DNA from: Massilia sp. Root335
Lineage (GTDB): Bacteria > Pseudomonadota > Gammaproteobacteria > Burkholderiales > Burkholderiaceae_D
Assembly (NCBI RefSeq): GCF_001425685.1
Contig: NZ_LMCY01000068.1
Coordinates: 1 to 64,000, forward strand
Direction: 5' to 3'
Length of the DNA: 64,000 nucleotides
Shown here: one piece after another, positions 45,452-54,585 of the stretch
How positions within the stretch are numbered: position 1 is the stretch's first letter
Layout of the letters: each line of letters begins with the position of its first letter
Translations under genes and position numbers: made by a program
The notes under the pieces: model-generated
Told to the model about the DNA's origin: nothing
What the model saw: the letters and a program-made list of their open reading frames with translations, nothing else
The model's database searches: none

Positions 45452-46482
45452 GCCGGCTCTCCCGGCAAGCCGTACAGCGCCAGCGCGCGCAGGCAGGCCG
45501 CCTGGTGCGCCGTGCCGAGGGCCGCGTCGTAGCGGATGCGGCCGAGGTGGAACGCGTAGGGCAGGGCGCGCTGCTCCGCTTCCAGCACCCAGCGGGCCAT
45601 GCGCGCGAGGCGCAGTTCCTCGTCGAGCCGGGCCGGCAGCGCGTCGAAGTCGAGCACGAGCTCGTCGACCGTGCCGCCCTCGAAGTGCTTGGTGACGAGC
45701 TGGCCGCCCAGTTCCGGGTCGAGCCGGGCGATCTGGCGCCAGGCGAGATGGCGCAGCGGATCGCCCGGCTGGTAGCTGCGCACGCCGCCGAAATCGTCGT
45801 TGCCCGCGCTGCCGATGCCGTCCGGACTGGGACGGCCCTGCATCGGCAGCGGCGGCGCGTCCTGCTCGGGGAAGGGATAGACGAGCGCGCGGCTGTCCGG
45901 CTGCCACCAGCTCCAGGCGCGGAACAGGCCGAGCGGGAAGCGCGTGGACAGGCGCACGCGCGGCGGGCGCATCCACCCGCGGGCGTGCGTCGGCGTGCGC
46001 AGCACCAGCGTGGCGCTGCCGCCGGCCGTGCCGTCTCCCGTCCCCACGTCGATGGCCTGGCGCGGTTCGGGCACGTCCTCGAAATCGATCCAGACGGCGT
46101 AGCGGGCCAGCCGCGTGGGATTCTTGACGCGCAGTTCGAACGGCGCATCCTCGCCGGCGAACACGTCGGGCGCGCGGCCGGGGCTGAGCACGAGGCCGGC
46201 CAGGTTGCGCGTCGTCTGCACCATGTCGACGAGGGCGCAGGCGGCGGCGACGAACGTCAGGCCGAAGCCGAGGCCGAGGTTGTAGTTGATGGAGCCGATC
46301 AGCAGCACGAGCAGCAGCGCGCAGAAGCCGAGGCCGGCGCGCGTGGGCAGGATGTAGACGCGCCGCTGGCTCAGCAGCACGCTGCCCGCATCGCGCGCGG
46401 TTGCCCGCGAACGCCACAGGGCGCGCTTGCGCTCGAGCCATCCGCCGGGTCGCGCCATCGCAGGATCGGCAATCCCGGCCAT
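45448..46482 (-). CDS. DUF58 domain protein
   Basis: This 344-residue protein has two membrane helices near the N-terminus (about 47-85) and a C-terminal DUF58 domain recognisable by VRSYQPGDPLRHLAWRQIAR. DUF58 proteins are routinely coupled to MoxR ATPases and TgpA-type proteins. The function is unclear, but probably concerns envelope protein assembly. The ATG at 46482 overlaps the stop of the moxR-like gene (TGATG). The longer frame upstream lies over that gene and is not used. Confidence 0.88.
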   Translation of the reverse strand: MAGIADPAMARPGGWLERKRALWRSRATARDAGSVLLSQRRVYILPTRAGLGFCALLLVLLIGSINYNLGLGFGLTFVAAACALVDMVQTTRNLAGLVLSPGRAPDVFAGEDAPFELRVKNPTRLARYAVWIDFEDVPEPRQAIDVGTGDGTAGGSATLVLRTPTHARGWMRPPRVRLSTRFPLGLFRAWSWWQPDSRALVYPFPEQDAPPLPMQGRPSPDGIGSAGNDDFGGVRSYQPGDPLRHLAWRQIARLDPELGGQLVTKHFEGGTVDELVLDFDALPARLDEELRLARMARWVLEAEQRALPYAFHLGRIRYDAALGTAHQAACLRALALYGLPGEPA

Positions 46483-47402
46483 CAGACCGGGACCGACTTC
46501 TGCAGCTGCAGCACGAGGTCGCGGCTGGCCATCGCGACGCCCTGCGCCGAACGCAACGGCCGCAGGCGGTGCGCGCAGACGGGCACGAGCAGGGCCTGCA
46601 CGTCTTCCGGAATCACGTGGTCGCGGCCTTCCAGCGCGGCCCACGCGCGCGCCGCCTGCAGCAGGGCCAGCGTGGCGCGCGGGGACAGGCCCTCCGCGAA
46701 CAGCTTGCCCGAGCGCGATGCCTGCGCGAGGGCCTGCAGGTAGTCGATGAGGGCGCCCGACGCGTGGATCGCGCGCAGCGAGCGCTGGGCATCCATCAGT
46801 TCCTCCGGCCGCATCACGGGTTCGATCGTCTTGAGCATCGCGCGCCGGTCTTCGCCCATCAGCAGGGCGCGCTCGGCGGCGGCGTCCGGATAACCGAGCG
46901 ACAGGCACATCAAAAAGCGGTCGAGCTGGGATTCCGGCAGGGGGAAGGTGCCGACCTGGTGCGCCGGGTTCTGCGTCGCGATGACGAAGAACGGTTCCGG
47001 CAGCGCGCGGGTGACGCCGTCGGCCGTGACCTGCCGCTCTTCCATCGCTTCCAGCAGGCCCGATTGGGTCTTCGGCGTGGCGCGGTTGATCTCGTCCGCG
47101 AGCAGCACCTGGGTGAAGATCGGGCCCGGGTGGAACACGAAGCCGTTCTTTTCGCGCTCGTAGACGGAGATGCCCGCCACGTCGGCCGGCAGCAGGTCGC
47201 TCGTGAACTGGACCCGGTTGAACCTGAGGCCCAGCGACAGCGCGAGCGCGTGGGCGAGGGTGGTCTTGCCGACGCCGGGCACGTCGTCGATGAGCAGGTG
47301 GCCGCCGGCCAGCAGGCAGGTCAGCGCGAGGCGGACTTGCTGGTCCTTGCCGACCACGATCTGGCTGACCTGGCGCGCGCTCGCGTGCAATTTGTTGAAC
47401 AT
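46482..47402 (-). CDS. MoxR family AAA+ ATPase
   Basis: This 306-residue ATPase has Walker A DDVPGVGKTTLAHAL (about 41-55), Walker B LLADEINRATPKTQ, and sensor AIRATQNP-like FFVIATQNP. MoxR proteins act as chaperones that mature partner complexes, here most likely DUF58 and TgpA proteins of the same operon. ATG 47402 begins the family N-terminus (MFNKLHASARQVSQIVVGKD), and the longer frame adds 29 unrelated residues. It is the first gene of the four-gene operon. Confidence 0.92.
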   Translation of the reverse strand: MFNKLHASARQVSQIVVGKDQQVRLALTCLLAGGHLLIDDVPGVGKTTLAHALALSLGLRFNRVQFTSDLLPADVAGISVYEREKNGFVFHPGPIFTQVLLADEINRATPKTQSGLLEAMEERQVTADGVTRALPEPFFVIATQNPAHQVGTFPLPESQLDRFLMCLSLGYPDAAAERALLMGEDRRAMLKTIEPVMRPEELMDAQRSLRAIHASGALIDYLQALAQASRSGKLFAEGLSPRATLALLQAARAWAALEGRDHVIPEDVQALLVPVCAHRLRPLRSAQGVAMASRDLVLQLQKSVPV

Positions 47403-47564
47403 GGATGGTTTCCGGTCGTCGTTCAGGGGCGGCGGTGCGCGCGGGCGTGGTAGATTAGCGTTGTTAGCAACAAGATATGCCTGCGTCATTTGCCTGTCCC
47501 GTCGATTCTATGCGAGAACGGGAGGGCTTGCGGTACGGATGAGCAGCACGCGCACACACGAACC

Positions 47565-48497
47565 ATGAGTACAGCCATCTACAGCCACCCGGACTGTTCC
47601 CTGCACGAGATGGGCAGCTGGCATCCCGAAACGCCCGAGCGCCTGCGCGCCATCGAGGACCAGCTGATCCTCGCGCGCCTGGACGGCCTCGTCGAGCACG
47701 TGAGCGCGCCGCTGGCCGACGAGGCCGACATCCTGCGCAACCACACGCAGGGCGCCCTCGACCTCGTGCGCGGCAACCTTCCCGCGGTGCCCGGCGAGCA
47801 CTATCCGCTCGACGGCGACACCCTGTTGTGCAAGGACAGCTACCGCGCCGCCCTGCGCGCCGCCGGGGCCGCGGTGGCCGCCACGGATGCCGTCATCGCC
47901 GGCACCGTCGACAACGCCTTCTGCGCCATCCGCCCGCCCGGCCACCATGCGCGCCCGGGCGAGCCGATGGGCTTCTGCCTGTTCAACAACGTCGCCATCG
48001 CCGTGCGCCGCGCGCTCGACGTGCACGGCCTGGAGCGCGTCGCCATCATCGATTTCGACGTCCACCACGGCAACGGCACGGCGGAATCGTTCCGCGCCGA
48101 TCCGCGGGTGCTGATGGCCAGCTTCTTCCAGCATCCGTTCTATCCGTACACCGACCCCGAACCTATCACCGCTACGAGTATCAATGTGCCGGTCGCGGCG
48201 TACACTGGTGGCGACGCCGTGCGCAAGCTCGTCGCCGAACAGTGGCTGCCCGCGCTGCATGCGTTCCGCCCGCAGATGCTCTTCATCTCGGCCGGCTTCG
48301 ACGCCCACAAGGAAGACGATATGGGCGGCATGGCGCTGGTCGAGGCGGACTACGCGTGGATCACGCACCAGGTCGCCGACATCGCGCGCCGGTACGCGGG
48401 CGGCCGCATCGTCAGCTGCCTCGAAGGCGGCTATGCATTGTCGGCGCTGGGACGCAGTGTCGTGGCCCACATCAAGGCCCTCGCGGAACTCGACTGA
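47565..48497 (+). CDS. Histone-deacetylase-like amidohydrolase
   Basis: This is a 310-residue zinc hydrolase of the HDAC/acetoin-utilisation superfamily. It has RPPGHHARPGEPMGFCLFNN with the catalytic His pair, IIDFDVHHGNGTAESF with the zinc Asp and His, and ISAGFDAHKED with the second zinc Asp. Bacterial members act on acetylpolyamines or other acetylated small molecules. The substrate is not identified here. ATG 47565 starts the family N-terminus. Confidence 0.92.
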   Translation: MSTAIYSHPDCSLHEMGSWHPETPERLRAIEDQLILARLDGLVEHVSAPLADEADILRNHTQGALDLVRGNLPAVPGEHYPLDGDTLLCKDSYRAALRAAGAAVAATDAVIAGTVDNAFCAIRPPGHHARPGEPMGFCLFNNVAIAVRRALDVHGLERVAIIDFDVHHGNGTAESFRADPRVLMASFFQHPFYPYTDPEPITATSINVPVAAYTGGDAVRKLVAEQWLPALHAFRPQMLFISAGFDAHKEDDMGGMALVEADYAWITHQVADIARRYAGGRIVSCLEGGYALSALGRSVVAHIKALAELD

Positions 48498-48539
48498 TTC
48501 CGCGAACTCTAACCCTCACAAATATGGATGAGTGGAGGG

Positions 48540-49418
48540 ATGATGAGAACGCTCCGTTGTTTGATGGCACTGTGCCTGCTGGCATTCGCCGGCCTCGCGT
48601 CGGCAACCAACTACACCTTGTGGATCAACGGCCGCACGGGCGGCGGCGCGATCGGCAACTACACCGACTTTGCCTACTGGGGCCCGGCCAGCATGGACGC
48701 CGGCGTCAACAAGAAAGCCGTCAACTGGGACGGCCGCAGCAGCATCGCATCCCAGAGCGGCCGCATCCGCGACGCGCTCGACTGCTTCTGCACGGGCACC
48801 AACTGGTGCTACATCGCCACGCACAGCGCCGGCGACCTGCTCATCGGCTACACGCTCGCGAACTACGGCGGCTCCGCGCGCGTGAAGAAGGACGCCCGGC
48901 CGAACGCATCGGGCGTGTGCGGCAATGCGGGCGGGTCGTCGCAGACCGGCTGGAACATCAAGTGGATCGCGTCCGCGGCAGGGTCGGGCGGCGGTTCGGA
49001 ACTGGCGGACATCGGTTCGTGGGTCATGTCGGAACCCCTCGTGCAGGATCTGCGGGTCCGTACGGCGCGCGCCATGTACAACCACAACGCCACCCGCGGC
49101 ATCTGGTTCTGGATGTATGCGGGCGCCGACGGCGGCGTGACGTCGGTCTTCCTGCCGGGCCAGGACGACGGCGTGCAGGCCTATCACAGCGCGGGCGCCG
49201 TCTCGGGCGCGTCGGGCGGCGCGTATTGCAACCCGCACGACTGGTTCTGCCACGAGCTGACCCTGGGATCGGGACCGAACGGGGATGGCCGCGCCAAGTG
49301 GGCCAACCACTGGGTCGCCTTCCGCGACGACGGCGAGAACTACAACCACTACACGGCCGGGCACTGGGGCGGCATCGTCGCCGTCATGCGCGCCGCCGTG
49401 GCGGCCAACGCCAGGTAG
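48540..49418 (+). CDS. Secreted protein with lipase-like Ser motif (copy 1)
   Basis: This is a 292-residue protein with a signal peptide (MMRTLRCLMALCLLAFAGLA, ending SATNYT). The mature part begins LWINGRTGGG and contains ATHSAGDLLIGY, in which THSAGD resembles the G-x-S-x-G elbow of lipases. Paired cysteines (CFCTG, WCYIA, CNPHDWFC) suggest disulfides. A hydrolase is suspected, but the family is not recognised. The start is ATG 48540 or 48543, and the GGAGGG just before is too close for certainty. The next gene is a clear paralogue. Confidence 0.7.
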   Translation: MMRTLRCLMALCLLAFAGLASATNYTLWINGRTGGGAIGNYTDFAYWGPASMDAGVNKKAVNWDGRSSIASQSGRIRDALDCFCTGTNWCYIATHSAGDLLIGYTLANYGGSARVKKDARPNASGVCGNAGGSSQTGWNIKWIASAAGSGGGSELADIGSWVMSEPLVQDLRVRTARAMYNHNATRGIWFWMYAGADGGVTSVFLPGQDDGVQAYHSAGAVSGASGGAYCNPHDWFCHELTLGSGPNGDGRAKWANHWVAFRDDGENYNHYTAGHWGGIVAVMRAAVAANAR

Positions 49419-49596
49419 CCGCGCTGCCGCCCATATGTGGAATCACAGGCCACCAATCTGGCTCGCACGGCAATTGACACACCCATGAACCCTCTCTACA
49501 GTCGACTCGGCCGTAAGCCACGGCGACCTCATCAGTTCGGCACCGAACCGGCGTACGGCGACACCATCCAACGACGACGAGAATGGAGGAGAGGAG

Positions 49597-50472
49597 ATGA
49601 CACTGATGCGCTGGCTGACGGCGCTGTGCCTGCTCGGAATCACGAGTCTGGCATCGGCGACGAACTACACGCTGTGGATCAACGGCCGCACGGGCGGCGG
49701 CACGATCGGCGACTACAACAGCTTCACGTACTGGGGCCCGTCTTCCACGGCGGCGGGCGTCAACAAGAAGGCCGTCAACTGGGACGGTTACAACAGCATC
49801 GCATCGCAGGGCTACCACATCCGCGATGCCCTCGACTGCTTCTGCACCGGCAGCAACTGGTGCTATATCGCGACCCACAGCGCGGGCGACCTGATGATGG
49901 GCTACACGCTCGCGAACTACGGCGGCTCGGCACGCATGAAGAAGAACGCGGCGCCGAACTCGTCGGGAGTGTGCGGCAACAGCGACGGCACGTCGCAGAC
50001 CGGCTGGAACATCAAGTGGGTCCGCGCCGCGTCCGGCGCGGGCGGCGGCTCCGAACTGGCCGACTACGGATCGTGGGCCGTGTCCGACCCGCTGACGCAA
50101 GACCTCAAGACGACGACGGCGCGCGCCATGTACAACCATAACGACACCCGCGGCATCTGGTTCTACATGTACGCCGGCGCCAAGGGCACGGCCTACTCCG
50201 GCATCCTGCCCGGCCAGGACGACGAGGCCGTCGCGTACCACAGCTCGGGCGGCGTGTCCGGCAGTTCCGGCGGATCGTACTGCAATCCCAGCGACTGGTT
50301 CTGCAACGACCTGACGCTCGGAACAAGCGCGAACGAGGGCGGCAGCGCGAAGTGGAGTTACCACTCCGTGTCGTTCCGCGACGACAGCGAGGCCTATAAC
50401 CATTACACGAACGGTAATTGGCAAGGCATCGTGTCCGTCGTGCGCAGTGCAATGGTGAACAGTGCCCTCTAG
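49597..50472 (+). CDS. Secreted protein with lipase-like Ser motif (copy 2)
   Basis: This 291-residue paralogue of the preceding gene is highly similar throughout the mature part: NYTLWINGRTGGGTIG, CFCTGSNWCYIATHSAGDLM, MYNHNDTRGIWFYMYAG. It has a strong GGAGGAGAGGAG leader before ATG 49597, and its signal peptide ends LASAT. The two copies differ most in the signal peptide and scattered surface positions, so the duplication is not recent. Its last codons overlap the start of the next gene, which couples their translation. Confidence 0.72.
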   Translation: MTLMRWLTALCLLGITSLASATNYTLWINGRTGGGTIGDYNSFTYWGPSSTAAGVNKKAVNWDGYNSIASQGYHIRDALDCFCTGSNWCYIATHSAGDLMMGYTLANYGGSARMKKNAAPNSSGVCGNSDGTSQTGWNIKWVRAASGAGGGSELADYGSWAVSDPLTQDLKTTTARAMYNHNDTRGIWFYMYAGAKGTAYSGILPGQDDEAVAYHSSGGVSGSSGGSYCNPSDWFCNDLTLGTSANEGGSAKWSYHSVSFRDDSEAYNHYTNGNWQGIVSVVRSAMVNSAL

Positions 50473-51745
50473 CCGTCACCGTAACGACAAGCCGCCGCGC
50501 CGCCCGTCCGCTCCGCCGCGGCCGGGTCTGCGGCGGCTGGCGCTGGGGGCGGCGGCCGTCGCCGTCGTGGCCGTCCTCGTGTGGAGCGCGATGGACCACG
50601 ACGGCGCCGCGCCCGTGGCCGCGGCCAGCCAGCCCCCCGCGCCGCATGGGCCGCAATTCTTCGGCCGGGTCCAGGCCGAGGGGCTGCCGCTGCCGGACGA
50701 CCGCGCGAGCCGGCGCCGCCAACTGGTCGACAACGTCCAGCTGGCCGATCACACGTATTGCAGCTATCGCACCTCCACCCAGTATCCGGTCGGCTCGCGT
50801 CCGATGAAGGACAATCCCGACCAGAATCGCCCCAACGACCTCGTGGCCTCGATGAACCCGATGCGCCTGGACGGCGGCGGAAGCGAAGGCCGCGTGCAGT
50901 TGCAGACCTCGCAGTCGCGGGTCTATATGGCATCCGGCGAATCGGTGGCGTTTTCGCTGCGCGCGGTCGACGCCGACGGCAAGACGCTGCCGCTCGTGAT
51001 CACGCGCGCCCTCGCGCAGGGCATCACGTATGCGGGCACGCGCCAGACGCCGCAGGTGAGCATTCCCTTCGTCGACGACGGCACGGGCGCCGACCCGGTG
51101 CCGAACGACGGCGCCTTCGCCGGCGTGCTGGCGCCCGCGCAGACGGGGCTCGCGTCGTTCAACGGCACCATCCGCACCGAAGTGCGCTACAACGTGGGCG
51201 GCAAGAGCGGCGTCGTGCAATTCGACGTCATCTACACGCCCGAACTGCCGGCCGTGTGGGCTGGAGCGCCGCGCGAAGCCGTCGAGGAGGGCTCGCTCGT
51301 GTTCCACCTGCCCCTCGAGGTGCGCATGCCGGGCCGCTACATCATCAACGGCCGCGTCGACGACGCCCGCGGCCAGCCCGTCGCGCTCTTGACCTTCAAC
51401 GACGTGCTCGGCCCCGGTCCGAACGACGTCAGGCTGACGATGTTCGGCAAGCTGCTGCGCGACCACTCGCCGCCGCTGCCCCTCACGCTGCGCGACGTCG
51501 ACGGCTACCTGCTCAAGGAAAATACCGACCCCGACCGCGCGCTGGTGCCTCGCCTGCAAGGCAAGGTCTTGACGGGTACGTCGCACTCGCCGAAAAGCTT
51601 TTCGGATGCCGAATGGCAGAGCGAGGAACGGTCGCGCTACCTGACCGAATTCGGCAAGGATCTCAAGGAAGCGCGCGCCCGCCTGGCCACGTTCGACCCG
51701 ACCGTGCCGTTGCCGCCGAGCGAGTGCATACCGGCAACACGATAG
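50462..51745 (+). CDS. Membrane-anchored extracytoplasmic protein, beta-rich
   Basis: This 427-residue protein has a basic N-terminus followed by one transmembrane helix (about 28-43), then a periplasmic beta-rich domain. The domain includes FSLRAVDADGKTLPLVITRA, FVDDGTGADPVPNDGAFAG and YIINGRVDDARGQPVAL, the style of an immunoglobulin-like or choice-of-anchor X fold. GTG 50462 overlaps the end of copy 2 by eleven bases. The tight link suggests it works with the lipase-like pair, perhaps as a foldase, tether or inhibitor. That is an inference. The domain identity is uncertain. Confidence 0.62.
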   Translation: MPSSRHRNDKPPRRPSAPPRPGLRRLALGAAAVAVVAVLVWSAMDHDGAAPVAAASQPPAPHGPQFFGRVQAEGLPLPDDRASRRRQLVDNVQLADHTYCSYRTSTQYPVGSRPMKDNPDQNRPNDLVASMNPMRLDGGGSEGRVQLQTSQSRVYMASGESVAFSLRAVDADGKTLPLVITRALAQGITYAGTRQTPQVSIPFVDDGTGADPVPNDGAFAGVLAPAQTGLASFNGTIRTEVRYNVGGKSGVVQFDVIYTPELPAVWAGAPREAVEEGSLVFHLPLEVRMPGRYIINGRVDDARGQPVALLTFNDVLGPGPNDVRLTMFGKLLRDHSPPLPLTLRDVDGYLLKENTDPDRALVPRLQGKVLTGTSHSPKSFSDAEWQSEERSRYLTEFGKDLKEARARLATFDPTVPLPPSECIPATR

Positions 51746-51826
51746 CGGGCCTGCGTGCGCCGCACCCGTCAGTACGCGTGGACTAGCGTAAAATAGAGGG
51801 TTGCACGCAGATATTGAGAGTTCTAC

Positions 51827-52774
51827 ATGTCGATTCAATGGTTCCCGGGCCACATGGCCGCCGCCCGCAAGCAGGCCGCGGAACAGATGGAAAACACCGA
51901 TGTGGTCATCGAGGTCCTGGACGCCCGCCTGCCGGAGGCGAGCAGCAACCCGATGGTCGAGGAGTTGCGCAAGTTCCGCCAGCGCCCCTGCCTCAAGGTA
52001 CTGAACAAGACCGACCTGGCGGATCCGGCCGCCACGGCCGCCTGGGCCGCCTGGTACGACGCCCAGGACGGCGTCACCGCTTACCCGATGACCACCAAGA
52101 AGCCGTCCGACGTGGCGCGCATTCCGGACCTGTGCAAGATGCTGGCGCCGCATCGGGGCGTGCCGACGAAGCCGCTGCGTATCATGATCATGGGCATCCC
52201 GAACGTGGGCAAGTCCACGCTGATGAATGCGCTGCTCAAGAAGCGCGTCGCCAAGGTCGGCGACGAGCCGGCCGTCACGAAGTCCCAGCAAAAACTTTAC
52301 CTGGACAAGTTCACGGTGCTCGTCGATACCCCCGGCATGCTGTGGCCCAAGATCGAGATGGAGAGCGACGGCCTGATGCTGGCGGCCAGCCACGCGATCG
52401 GCACCAATGCCGTCATCGAGGAAGAGGTCGCGGAATTCCTGGGCAGCCTGCTGCTGCAGCGCTACCCGCAGCTCTTGAGCGCGCGCTACGGCGTCAAGAC
52501 GGAGGGCATGGACGGCTTCGGCGTCATCGAAGCCGTCGCCCAGCGCCGCGCGTTCCGCGTGCGCGGCGGCGACTACGACTACGAAAAGGCGGCCCACGTG
52601 CTGCTGCAGGATTACCGCCAGGGCGCGCTGGGCCGCATCAGCCTGGAAACCCCGCAAACGCGGGCCGAGGCCCTCGAACGCCACCGAATCGAGATGGAAG
52701 AAAAGGCGCGCATCGCGGCCGAGAAGGCGGCGCGCAAGGCGGAAGAGGCGGCGCGGGGGAAGCGCGGTACGTGA
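51827..52774 (+). CDS. ylqF: Ribosome biogenesis GTPase YlqF/RbgA
   Basis: This 315-residue circularly permuted GTPase has the motifs in permuted order: G4 NKTDLADP (about 65-72), then G1 GIPNVGKSTLMNALL, then G3 DTPGMLWPK. The N-terminus MSIQWFPGHMAAARKQ is the family signature. It helps late assembly of the large ribosomal subunit. It stands alone on the plus strand after the beta-rich protein gene. Confidence 0.95.
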   Translation: MSIQWFPGHMAAARKQAAEQMENTDVVIEVLDARLPEASSNPMVEELRKFRQRPCLKVLNKTDLADPAATAAWAAWYDAQDGVTAYPMTTKKPSDVARIPDLCKMLAPHRGVPTKPLRIMIMGIPNVGKSTLMNALLKKRVAKVGDEPAVTKSQQKLYLDKFTVLVDTPGMLWPKIEMESDGLMLAASHAIGTNAVIEEEVAEFLGSLLLQRYPQLLSARYGVKTEGMDGFGVIEAVAQRRAFRVRGGDYDYEKAAHVLLQDYRQGALGRISLETPQTRAEALERHRIEMEEKARIAAEKAARKAEEAARGKRGT

Positions 52775-52957
52775 TTGCGTGCCGGTTCGATGCCGGCTCC
52801 GGGCGCCGTTCCCTTGTGCGGTTCAGCTTTACATCCGATGCTTACGATTCTTTCCACGCCCGACGCGTGATACACGGCGTTCCGGAAAAAGGTGGCAACG
52901 GTCGTCGTTCAGGTGCATCACGGGGCAGCTTGCCGGCCGCCCCGTGCGCGATGCTGT

Positions 52958-53554
52958 CTACTTTGACGGTCCGAAGTACGGCTTGAACGCCTCCTGCAGT
53001 TCCGGCGGGAGCCGGTTGAAGTCGATACGCTGGTTCTTGATTTCAGCGCGCAGCCGATCTGGCCCGCCGAATGCTTTCACGGTCCTGGCTGCAAAATCGA
53101 CCGCCAGCGCTTTAAGCATGGGAATCGGCACGTTGCCGTCGTTGTCGGCATCCGGGTCGTGTACATCGAAGGTCTCGCCCGCATCGTCGCCACCGCACGT
53201 GGTGCCCGTCACGGTATATACCGCTCCGTTATCCCAGTATTCATACAGTTTTTGGTCAGGATCCCTGTTCAGCCGTTTGGAATAACCTGTCAGCAGGTAA
53301 TACGTACTCGCGGCGTCCCTTGCACGCCCAAGTATCCACACGCGGCTTGTGGCAAACGCATCTTCGAGCTGGCCGCACTTTACGCGCAGGTCCTCGGGGA
53401 AAGGTTCCAGGTTGGTCCGATCGAGCGGCAAGCGCAGACCCAGTACGGGAACAGTCAGAAAGCGCGGCGGCTTGTCGCTGACCGCTGCGGCGGCCATTGT
53501 GCTGATTGTACACAAGGCGGCCGTGACGATTCTGCTAATAGCGGTAGACGGCAT
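52958..53554 (-). CDS. Secreted hypothetical protein (198 aa)
   Basis: This 198-residue protein has a signal peptide (about 1-24, MAAAAVS). The mature part has a likely disulfide pair (VKCGQLEDA and GTTCGGDDA) and an acidic patch DVHDPDADNDGNVP that could bind calcium. No family is recognised. Base composition is somewhat more AT-rich than the neighbours. It is monocistronic and convergent with ylqF across a 183-base gap. Confidence 0.6.
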   Translation of the reverse strand: MPSTAISRIVTAALCTISTMAAAAVSDKPPRFLTVPVLGLRLPLDRTNLEPFPEDLRVKCGQLEDAFATSRVWILGRARDAASTYYLLTGYSKRLNRDPDQKLYEYWDNGAVYTVTGTTCGGDDAGETFDVHDPDADNDGNVPIPMLKALAVDFAARTVKAFGGPDRLRAEIKNQRIDFNRLPPELQEAFKPYFGPSK

Positions 53555-53706
53555 AGGATGGCCTCGGTTTTTGATCCGAGCTGGATGCTGAATTCAAGAG
53601 AGCATTGTTATGTCGAGCTGATCTGCAGAGTTTAGCCATGGTCAAACTGTGGCGACTCGAGCGGCAAGCGATGCGCAAGCGTGGATGGTTCGATGTGTTG
53701 GGTTCT

Positions 53707-54519
53707 TCACGAGGCCGCGTCGCCAAACCTGAAACTCGACACCGTCAACGCCCCGAAAAAACTCTCCTCGTGATACACGCACGCGGCCGCTTCATTCTCG
53801 GCCGCGCCGAGCGCCACCCACAGCGGCACCAGGTGATCCTCGCGCGGATGCGCCATGCGCGCGTACGGCGCCTCGCTCCAGTGCAGCAGCGCCTGCTCGC
53901 GCTCGGCCGGCGCCAGCTCCAGCAGCACGTGCTGCAGCCACATATCGAACGCATTCGACGCCAGCGCGCCGCCCGCGCCGAACTGGCGCAGATTGTGGAA
54001 CGACAGTCCGCTGCCCAGGATCAGCACGCCCTCGTCGCGCAGCGGCGCCAGCGCCCGGCCGGCGGCCAGGTGGACGGCCGGGTCGTAATCGTGGCGGATC
54101 GACAGCTGCACGACCGGCACGTCGGCGTCGGGATAGATCGGCGCCAGCATCGAGAACGTGCCGTGGTCGAAGCCGCGCTCCGCGTCCAGGCGGGCGGGCT
54201 GGCCGGCGTCGTTCAGCAGTTGCGCGACGCGTTGCGCCAGCTGCGGCGCGCCGGGTGCCGGATAACGGATCTGGTACGTGTGCGGCGGGAAGCCGCCGTA
54301 ATCGTAGATCATGCCCGGCGCGGTGCCGGACGACACGGTGAAGTCGTCCGTCTCCCAGTGGCTCGTCACGACCAGCACGGCGGTCGGACGCACGCCGATC
54401 TGGCGCCTGATGTCGACCAGCGACGCTTCCAGCTCGGCGTAGGCAGTGCCGTACTGGTCCTTCATCCACGGCCACGGGCCGCCTCCGTGCGAGACGAAAT
54501 AGGTGGGCAGGCGGGTCAT
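53707..54519 (-). CDS. DODA-type extradiol aromatic ring-opening dioxygenase
   Basis: This 270-residue class III extradiol dioxygenase of the YgiD/DODA group has conserved His in SHGGGPWPW, TSHWETDD, GFDHGTF and LSFHNLRQF, which bind the catalytic Fe or Zn. The known relatives open catechol or DOPA rings. No aromatic pathway genes are adjacent, so the substrate is unknown. Confidence 0.88.
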   Translation of the reverse strand: MTRLPTYFVSHGGGPWPWMKDQYGTAYAELEASLVDIRRQIGVRPTAVLVVTSHWETDDFTVSSGTAPGMIYDYGGFPPHTYQIRYPAPGAPQLAQRVAQLLNDAGQPARLDAERGFDHGTFSMLAPIYPDADVPVVQLSIRHDYDPAVHLAAGRALAPLRDEGVLILGSGLSFHNLRQFGAGGALASNAFDMWLQHVLLELAPAEREQALLHWSEAPYARMAHPREDHLVPLWVALGAAENEAAACVYHEESFFGALTVSSFRFGDAAS

Positions 54520-54585
54520 GGGGGCTCCTTCACGCGGCGTGTCAAACGGTCATGGTAGCCGATTCGCGCCGGGCGCGTGGGCGGG

